A stretch of 18,412 nt of DNA. Source: Prevotellaceae bacterium (GTDB lineage: Bacteria; Bacteroidota; Bacteroidia; Bacteroidales; UBA932). A program made the translations under genes and the position numbers. Positions 1 to 9,345 of this stretch are shown piece by piece (positions within the stretch are counted from its first letter, which is position 1; each line of letters starts with the position of its first letter). The stretch is from contig JAITQP010000005.1 of the NCBI GenBank assembly GCA_031288885.1, positions 1 to 18,412 of the forward strand, written 5' to 3'. Under the pieces are notes generated by a model. That model made no database searches. It was given only the letters and a program-made list of their open reading frames with translations, and was not told the DNA's origin.

Positions 1-3000
1 ACCGTGTCGCTGCTAATCGTATCGCAGCTATTTTGCGCAAGTGCGTAGTAAAAGCCTGCGGCAGTGGTAGAGAGCACGTTGCCCGAGCCTTGTATTCCGG
101 AGCCCTTTTTGTACCACTGTATCGCGCCTGCAATGTTATCTGCGTGAGCCGTCAGCGTTGCCGTACCTGCACCGCACAGCGAGGTATCGCGCGGTTGAAG
201 CGTGAAGCGAGGCAGCGCCTTAACCACAACGTAGGTGGTATCGAAAATAGCTCCGCAGCCGTTGTAGCCTTTTACAATGTATAGACCGGTATCGCTCAAA
301 CTTACGCGAGATACGTGGTATGTACTGTCAGTGATACTTAAGGTATCTTTATTATGTACCCAGCGGGTGCGGAACAGGTTGTCGGCAACAAGCGAAAGGG
401 TCAACTTCTCACCCTCGCACAGCGTAAGCCTGTCGGGAAGCCCCTGATGCAGCTGCAATGCGCTGCCAATATGTACCTCTATCGTATCGGTGTAAACCGT
501 GTGGCAGCCGTTGGTTGCTGCACCGTAGTAGCGACCGCCGTAGAATATGTCGCTCGATTTCACGCTCAGCGTATTATTTGCAGATATCTGCACGCCCGAA
601 AGCGTGTACCATGCGTATGAAATTGCGTTGTTGGCAAGGAACGTGCGCACGGCTGTATTGCCATCGCAAACTGAGGTGTCCGTGGGTTGAGCGGTAATAG
701 CGGGCGCCGCATTGATAATAACGGCAACCGTGTCGCGTAGCGTATCGCACGCGCTGTACGAGGTCACCACGTAGCGACCAGCGTCACTCGGGGTTACAGC
801 GTTGATGCGCAGCAAGGTGTCGACAACGCCGGAGCGGAGCAACGTACCATTCTTGTACCAGCTGTAGCCGGTTGCACCACGCGAGCTGTAGCGCAGGCGC
901 AGCTGCTCGCCCTCGCAAAGGCGCAATGTGTCTGACGTAAATACGCTGCCCGATTGCAGGATTTGGCTAACGCTCACGCGTACCATTGGCGTGGTATCGT
1001 TTCCGCAGGCGTTGTAGCTCACCATGCGGTAAGCTCCGCTGTCGGCAAGGGTCGCGCGTGCCACCACGTACAGAGGATTACTGCCCACCTTGCCGCGCCG
1101 CTCGTGGAACCAAGCCACGCTGTCGGCGTACTGCACAGTGGCGGAAAGGGTCAGCTGCTCGTTGGGGCAAACATGCACGCTATCCGGAGAAATGAGCGAA
1201 GCAACGGCTTGAGGATTTACCTTTACGCTAACCGTATCGGAAATAACGTTGCAGCTGTTGACCGCTATAACAATGTAGCGTCCCGAGTCGGCGAGCGCCA
1301 GCGCTTGGGTGTACAGCGTATCGCTCGCGCCCTCCTGCAGCAGCATCCGGTCGTAGTACCAGTAGTAGCGCGCTGCCATGTTGGCAACAAAGCGCAGGGT
1401 CATCGTGTCCGCCTCGCAATGCTTCAAGAAATTGGGCAGCGCCACGCGGGGCGTAACGGCGGTGAATACCTTCAGGCTTACAGCGTTGGAGGTATCGTTG
1501 CCGCAGGCGTTGTAGGCTATCAGCCTGTACGCGCCGCTATCGGACAGCGCGGCGTGCGCCTTGCTCAGCGTGCTGCCGGTTGCCACGCGCACGCCGTTGT
1601 GGCGCCATACAAGGCTATCGTAGGAGGTTGCCGAGGAGGATATGGTAAACGGCTCCCCTTGGCACACCTCGCTGCTGCTGATGGTAATGAGACCTGTGCG
1701 CGCTCCGTCGTTCACTTTCACCGTAACGGTATCGGACAGCACGCCGCAGCCGTTCATCGCCACGGCCACGTAGGTACCCGCCGTGAGCGTATCCGCCGCA
1801 AGCACGGCGTAAACAGAGTCTGTGGCCTCGGCAATCAGCTTATCATTTTTGTACCACAGGAATTGCACGGCGTTGCTCACGTTGAACGTCAGGCGCAACG
1901 GCGCAGCCTTGCAAACCTTGAGGATATTGCCCATCGCGCGCAGCGGCGTATTGACCGACATGTTGTCGTCAACGTACACGGCTACCACGCTGGAGGTGTC
2001 GTTTTTGCATACGCTGCTGTACGCCACCACGTAGTAGCTGCCGTCATCGGCAAGGGTGGAGGACGATTTGGCGTAGGTAAGCCCCTCTCCCACTCTACCT
2101 GCATTTTGCTTAAACCAAACAATGCTATCGGCAAAGTTCACCTTCGCCGTAAGGGCAAAGCCTTTTCCGTTGCAAACCATCGTGTCCGTCGGCTGTCCGG
2201 TGATGTGCGTGCAGGGCTCCACCGCCACGTAGATGTCGTCGTAAAGCGTATCGCAGCCGTTGTAGGCCATCACGTTGTAGCGCCCTTCGTCCGCCATGCT
2301 CACGGCGGGGTTGAAGTAAACCGAGTCCGTTGCGTTGCTCAGGTTGCCGCCGTCCTTTGTCCAGCGGTACAGTACGTGCTTGTTCGCTTTGAACACCAAG
2401 CGCAGCGGCTCGCCCTCGCGCAGGCGCAGCATGTCGACCAGCGGCTGGGTTGCCGTTGCTCCGCTTTCGCTAATGAGCAGCGATATCGCTGCGGAGGTAT
2501 CGTTTCCGCAGCTGCCGTAGGCGATAAAGGTGTAGCTGCCGCCGTCGGACATTGTGGTTGCCGGCACGCTGTAGATTTCGTTGTCGCTCACCTCGCGGCC
2601 GTTGTGGAACCACGCAACGTTGTCGGCGAGCGCTTCGGCGGTAAGCTCGAGCTCGTCGCCACGGCACAGCAGGATTGTATCGGGCATGGGAACGATAATT
2701 TCCGCCGGCATGTTGAGCTTAATCATCAAGGTGTCGGACGCCACGCCGCAGCCGTTTTTCGCAACCGCCACGTAGAGACCCTCCATGCTTTCCGTAAAGC
2801 GGCTCACCTCAAAGATAGAGTCGGTGTAGCCCACCATGAGCGAATCGTCCTTGTACCACGCAAAGTGGAGGGCGTTGCTCACGTTGAACGACAGGCGCAG
2901 CGGCTGATTTTCGCAAAGCATATTAGCCCTGCTTCCGTCCGGACTTAACAGGGAGTTCTCAACGAGCGCGTTGCTCACCAACACGCGCACCTTAGCGGTG

Positions 3001-6000
3001 TCGTTCCGGCAGCTGCTGTAGGCTACGCAGATGTACACGCCGCTATCGGCAAGGGTTAGGTTGCTCAGGCTAAGCGTAGCGTAGCTGTTGAGCTGCTTTC
3101 CTGTGGGTGCGTAAAACCACGCCACGCTGTCGGCGTCGGTGGCAGCGGCGCTCAGCCGCAGCTTGTTGCTAATGCAGAGCATGGTGTCGGCAGGTAGCGG
3201 CGCAATGCGCGCGGCGTTGTTCACCCTGAGCGTAACGGTGTCGAACACGCTCGCGCAGCTGCCGTTGTAGGCTTCCACCACGTACTGACCTGCGTCGCTC
3301 CGCCCGATACTATTCAGGGCCAGCGAGCGCGTGGTTGCGGTGGGAATAAGTGCGCCATCCTTGTACCAGCGGTAGCCACCCGTTACGTTGTTGGCAAACA
3401 GGTGGAGGGTTCGGCTCTCCCCTTCGCATACGCGCAGCGAGTCGGGCAGCGGCATCACCACGCTAATCGCCCTGCTTACCTCCACGCGGGCGCGGCGCGA
3501 GGTGTCAACGCCGCATCCGTTGTGCCCGTAGGCAACAAAGTAGTAGTCGCCGCTATCGGCTTCAGCCACCGCCGCAATCGTGAGGGTATCGGCGCTGCCC
3601 ACCTTGCGCCCGTGGCAATACCACGCCACGCTGTCGGTGCTGCCGGCAGCGGCAATCAGCATCAGGCTACTATCGATGCAAACGTTCACGTCCTGCGGCT
3701 GCGTTGTAATGGTGGGCTTCACGCTCACCGTCACGGTTACCACATCGCGCAGCGCGTCGCAGGTGTTGTAGGCTTCCACCGCGTACCGTCCGGTATCGGC
3801 TAACGTCATGCCTGTTTTTTGCAGGGTGCTGTCCGTTGCGCCGATGATTTCCTCGCCCTCGTAGTACCACTGGTAGCCGTCGGCGTTGTCCGCCTTAAAG
3901 GAGAGCTCAAGGTTTTGCCCTTCGCACAGGTCAACGCTGCCCAAAATCTTACCGCTGGTATACACTTCATCTATAAGTATTACGTGCATGGCAGCCGAGG
4001 TATCTACCCCACAGAGCCCGTAGGCCACCGCTACGTATCGTCCGCTATCGCTGTACTTCGCCGCGCTAATCGTGTAGGCGTCGCCGCCGGCAACGCGAGC
4101 GTATCTGCCGTTGGGCAGCGCTGCAAGCCACGCTACGCTGTCTGCGTCCGCAACCTCTACGTGGAGCGTAAGGTCGCTGCCGAGGCATATGGAGGTGTCG
4201 CCAAGCAGCGCGGCAATGTGCAGCTTTGTCATCACCTTTAGCACGACGCTATCGCTCACCGCGCCGCAGCCGTTGAACGACTTCGCCGCGTACACGCCTG
4301 CGTCGGAGAGGCTGAGGGCGTCAAAGGTAAGCAGCGAATCGGTCGCCGTGGGCAGCAGCTTGCCGTTCTTGTACCAGCGGTATCCCTCCGCGTTCTTCGC
4401 CTTGTAGCGCAAGGTGAGCGGCGCGCCTTGGCAGGTTTCAATGGTATCGGGTAGCGAGGTTGTCACGCTAAGGGAGGCTGCTATCTCCACCCTCACGGCG
4501 GCGGTGGTATCGCTGTTGCACGGCCCGTAGGCAACGAGCCGGTAGAGGCCTGCGTCGGTCTGCCCTGCACGGACTTTCCCGAACGTCAACCTGTCGTCCA
4601 CCTTGCGGCCGTTGTGCAGCCACGCCACGCTGTCGTAGCCCTTAGCCGTAGCCGCTACCTCCAGCGGCGCGCCTTCGCAAATCGCCAAGCGACCGGCGGT
4701 GGCGAGCGACGCAGACGCAACCTTAAACGTACCAACGTACACGGAGTCGCTCTGCACGTCGCAGCCGTTGTCTATCGTAACGCTATAGTAGCCTATGTCG
4801 GCGGGGGAGAAGGCATGGATGTCGAAGCTGTTGAGGTTAACGCCCGACAGCAGCACATCCTGCGTATCGCTCTTAGACCACGTGTACGTGGCGTCGCCTG
4901 CGCTGACGGACAGCAACAGGGCTTTGCCGAGGCAGGATTGCAGCGTATTGAGCCCGCTGGCAAGCGGCGCGGTAATCTTCACGGAATCGGTGTTCACGTA
5001 AATGCGCGCAAGGGCGGAGGTGTCGTTGCCGTACTTGCCGTGCGCCACCAGCTGGTAGCTTCCGCTGTTGAGGTGCGTAGCGCTGTCGCTGCCTATCGAA
5101 AGCGTATCGGTTGCATAGACGAGGTTGTTGCGGAACCACGTCAGGCTGTCGTAGCCTATTGCCTCAGCTGAGAGGCTAAAGGGAGCGCCCACGCAAACCA
5201 CCATATCAGCGGGCTCGCCGGTAATTATCGCTCCGTAGAGCGCCACGACGTTCGTTTCGCCCATCTCTACGCCGCAGCCGTTGCCGGCCTCCACGGTGTA
5301 CACGCCGCTATCCGCAAGCGCAAAGCGCTTGATAACCAGCACAGAGTCGGTTGCGTTGTGCAAAACCTCGCCGTCCCTGTACCACTGGTACTGCACCGCT
5401 CCGCGGGCAACAAGCTTGAGCTCCAGCCTTGTGTTGAGATGCTGGTATACGGTATCGGGCAGGTTGGTGATAACGCTGGGCTCGCTTGTGCTCACCACCA
5501 CCTGCGTTGCGCTCGAGGTATCGTTGCCGCACGAGCCGTAAGCTACCATTACGTAGCTGCCCGCATCGCTTTCGTCCACCATCATCTTGTTGTAGCTCTC
5601 GGAGGTGGCTATTCTGTTGCCGTTGTGGTACCATACCACGCTGTTGGCGTGCAGCGTTGTGGATGCAAGCGCCAGCTCGTCGCGCAGGCAGAGCATAATG
5701 TTGGGCACGGGCGACCTTAGCACGTGCGCCTTGTACCTCAGCGTAACGGCAACCGTATCGCTCACCGTATCGCAGCCGTTGATTGCCTGCGCAACGTACA
5801 CGCCGGAGGTTGACATGGAGTCCACGGCAAGGCGGTAGGTAGCGGTTGTAGCGTTGGGGATTACCTCTCCGTTCTTGTGCCAGCGGTAGGAGGAGGCGTT
5901 GCGCGCCTCGAGCCGCAGCCGCAGGGTGTCGCCCTCGCAGAGGCTCACCTTGTCGGGCAGCGGGCTAAGGATGGAGACAGGCCCATGGCTCACCTCCACA

Positions 6001-9000
6001 AACGTTGTTGCCGTGTCGTTGCCGCAGCTGTTGTACGCCACCGCAGCATACCACCCGCTGTCGGCGGAGGCAATGCTCGGCTTGATGCTGACAAGGTCGC
6101 GGCCTATCATCTTTCCGCCGTGGAACCATGCAACGCTATCGGCGTTTTCCGCGCCAACTTTCAGCACAAGGCTATCGCTTTCGCAGAGGACTATCCGCTC
6201 TGCGGGGCGCTCCGTGAGCTTGGCGCGGAGACGCAGCGTTACCGTTACGCTGTCGCGAAGCGTATCGCACAGGCTGTAGGCAAATACTTTGTAAACTCCC
6301 GCGCTATCGGGCAGCAGGCTGCCGATGGTCAGGGTATTTTCGTCGCAGGGGAGCGCCACGCCGTTGCGCAGCCAGCGGTAGCCCATGGCGTTCGTCACCG
6401 CAAACGTCAGGCTGAGCGGCGCGCCCTCGCAGGAGTAGAGGGTATCGTCCGGCAGGGTAATGTAGGGGCTGAGCGCAGGGCGAACACCCACGTTCACCAC
6501 CGCCGAGTCGCTGGCGCAGCCGTTGCTGTTGTACGCCTCCACAACGTAGCGTCCCGCGTCGACGGGGCGCATAGCGTGGATGTCGATGGTCAGCAGGTTG
6601 GTTGCAATCGCTACACCGTCGAGCCGCCACGCGATGCTGTCGTAGCCGGAAGCCGTTGCCGCCAGCTGGAGCGGGCTTTCGGGGCAGGCCAGCAGGTCGC
6701 TGTACTTCAGCGCAACGTGCGGGCTGGGTAGCGCCGTGACGTAAACCGTGTCAAACAGGCTGCCGCAGGCGTTGGCCGCCTTTACTATGTAGCGTCCGCC
6801 GTGCGAAACGCTGACGCGCGGTATGCTGAACACGCTATCCGCCGGAGCGCCGCGCTTCACAACGCTCGCGTCGCTCACGCTGTCTCGGTACCAGTAGTAT
6901 CCTTGCGTGTTCTCCACAGCAAACGTGAAGCCAACGCTGTCGCCCTCGCAAACGGTAAGCGAATCCTGCGTCAGGAGCGTTACGGGCTTTAAGGGCAGGT
7001 GCACGGTTACGTGTACCTTTGCGCTGTCGTTGCCGCAGCCGTTGGGGTACGAGGCTACCAGCGCATACGTGCCGCTGTCTGCCATCAGCGTATTGGGGTT
7101 GGTGTACTTCGAGCCTTCCCCAACAAGCACCCCGTTGCGCCGCCACTGCCACGCAATATTTTCGGGCACGGGCATTTGCGCCGCCGTAGCGGTGAGGCGA
7201 AGCGTATCGCCTGCGCAAATGTCAACATCCGGCGTAACGTAGGTAATGTGCACCGCGGGGTTGACCGCCACTACCACCGTGTCGGCCAGCGCTCCGCAGG
7301 CGTTGCGGGCTTCCGCAATGTACTTGCCGCTGTGCTCCGGCAGCGCGTGCGGCAGCGCGTAGAGCGTATCCGTAGAAATGGTATCCGTTGCTCCGGCTAC
7401 GCGCCACAGGTAGAAGTTGGCGTTATCCACCTTAAAGAGCAGGCGCAGGCTGCGGCTCTCGCAAAGCGAAAGCGTATCCGCGCCGCCGTTGAGAGGCGTC
7501 TTGAGGCGGAGCGACATCATTATCCGCACCGTGCAGGCGGTGGTGTCGCTGTTGTTGCGGTTGGTGGCAATAAACAGGTAGCGTCCCGTGTCCGTTACCG
7601 CAAGGGCGGCAATGTTCAGCGCAAATGCTCCCGCGCCTCCGGCTATCTTCACCCCGTTGCGGTACCACGCTACGCTGTCGGCAAGAGTAGCGTCTGCCTT
7701 CAGGTACAAGGGTTGCCCCTCGCAGACGAGGGTGTCGCGCAGGGGAAGCGTTATGCGGGTGCGGGGATACGCTACGGCCAGCGCCGTGTCGCGCACCGTG
7801 CCGCAGCCGTTGTAGGCCTCCGCTACGTAGTATCCGCTATCCGCCAGCTCCGCCGGATGCTTTAGGTAGATGCTGTCGCTGCCCGCGCCATCTATCGGTG
7901 TAACGGCGCCCGATATAACGCGGTGCCACCTGTACCCCAAGGCCTCTTTTGCCTTGAAGGCTAACCTCAGCGCGCGCCCCTCGTAGTAGTACGTAGTGTC
8001 AGGCATAGGCTGCTCAACGCCTATGGAGGAGCTGACGTAGAGGTGGATGGGCAGCGTATCGTTCGTGCAAACGTTGTAGGCTACGAGCGTGTACGTACCC
8101 GAGTCGGTGAGCTTGGCGCGCGTTTCGATGTAGCTTGCGCTCCAACCAACCTCATCGCCACGGTGATACCACTTCATGCTATCGGCGTAGAGCGCGGTAG
8201 CGACGAATGAGAATGAGCCGCCGGCGCAGGCCATCGTGTCGGCGGAGAGAATGGAGGCGTGCGCCCGCGGCGTTACCGTCAGGTCGAGCGTGTCCGAGTA
8301 CATGTCGCAGCTGTTGCTTGCCTGCACCACGTAGCGTCCGGACGCAAGCGTGTCGAGCGCTGAGAGGAGGAGCGTGCTGTCGCCTGCTCCGGCAATGCTC
8401 ACGCCGCCCTTTGTCCACACGTACTTTTTGGCGTTCTCCACCGCGTACTTCAGCGTTATGCTGCTCCCCTCGCAAACGGTCAGCGCCTGCGGAAGCGGCT
8501 GCTTAACGGACAGCCAGCCTTCCACGTTCACCGTTGCGGAGGCCGAGGCGGTATCGCCGCAGCGGTTGTAGCCCACCACGCGGTAGAGACCGGCGTGGCT
8601 GAACTGCATGCTTTCGCTCACCTTATATACGGTATCCTTGCCGGAGGCAACCAGCACGCCGTCCCTATACCAGCGGTACTCGGTTGCGCCGCGAATGGCA
8701 GCCCGCAGCTCGAGGTTGGTGTTGAGGCAAACGTCCACCACTTTGCTGCCGGCGAGGAGGTTGACGTTGCCCTTCACGGTGTGCGCCGAGAACGTGTTGA
8801 CCTTTGCCACGGGCGCGCACACCACGAGCGTAATCGTATCGCTATCGAGCGTATCGCAGGGCGAAATGGCGCGCGCCACCAGCTTGTGTACGCTTGCCGT
8901 TGCGCCGGTGTTCATCAGCAGCACGCTTGTAGCGCTTGGTGAGGAGTAGGGCGCACCGTTTACAAACCACTGGTATTTGTTGTAGCGCTCATCTTGGTTA

Positions 9001-9345
9001 CCGCCCGCAATGCGCGGCAGGAGCCGAACCTTGGAGTTGGTGTACGTATATACGGTAGTATCGCTCTGCGAGGTCTTTACGAAGTCGCAGTCGCAAATCT
9101 TCACCGTCATGGTTGGCGACACGTTGTTGCCGTAGCCGTAGCCCACGGCGTAGTATTCACCCTCCTTTACGGGCGGGGAAAGGTGCAGCGTGTCGGCAGA
9201 GCTAAGGCGACGCTCGGGGTCATTCTTGAGGTACCACGAGAACGTTGCCGGCGACGAAGCGCGCACCTGAAGCGTAATGGGGTCGTTGGGGCTGCACAGC
9301 CACAGCAGGTTGTTGGGGACAGCCTTAAATCCCCACTCCCTGTCG
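1..9345 (-). repeat. Array of about 37 Ig-like domains in alternating A/B types
   Basis: The translated array falls into domains of about 84 residues. From about 8520 leftward they alternate. Type A has an LCEG entry, a YRWYKNG-like core, ATDS, and an NGCGxxxDTVxVxV exit. Type B has a VCxG entry, an ADSVAWFHNG-like core and an AYNSCGNDTSxA exit. The ADSVAW codons recur near 1120, 1612, 2128, 2618, 3126, 3632, 4138, 4628, 5146, 5636, 6134, 6638, 7150, 7672 and 8176, an average of about 504 bp. The first three domains (about 9345-8520) fit neither type cleanly, and the leftmost B-position domains near 460-700 and 1-208 have lost the SVAW core. Copies are diverged, with no near-identical DNA stretches noticed. 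Confidence 0.88.

Noticed and set aside
954..2948. 664-residue open frame on the plus strand
   Set aside because: It is antisense to the Ig array, has no family-like features, and arises from codon bias in the repeated GC-rich domains. Similar antisense frames at 5877-6731, 6999-7865, 8994-9884 and 9924-10784 are explained the same way.
1..9345. Possible CRISPR or satellite array
   Set aside because: The periodicity is at the protein level, with diverged DNA and a domain-sized period; there are no short identical repeats with spacers.
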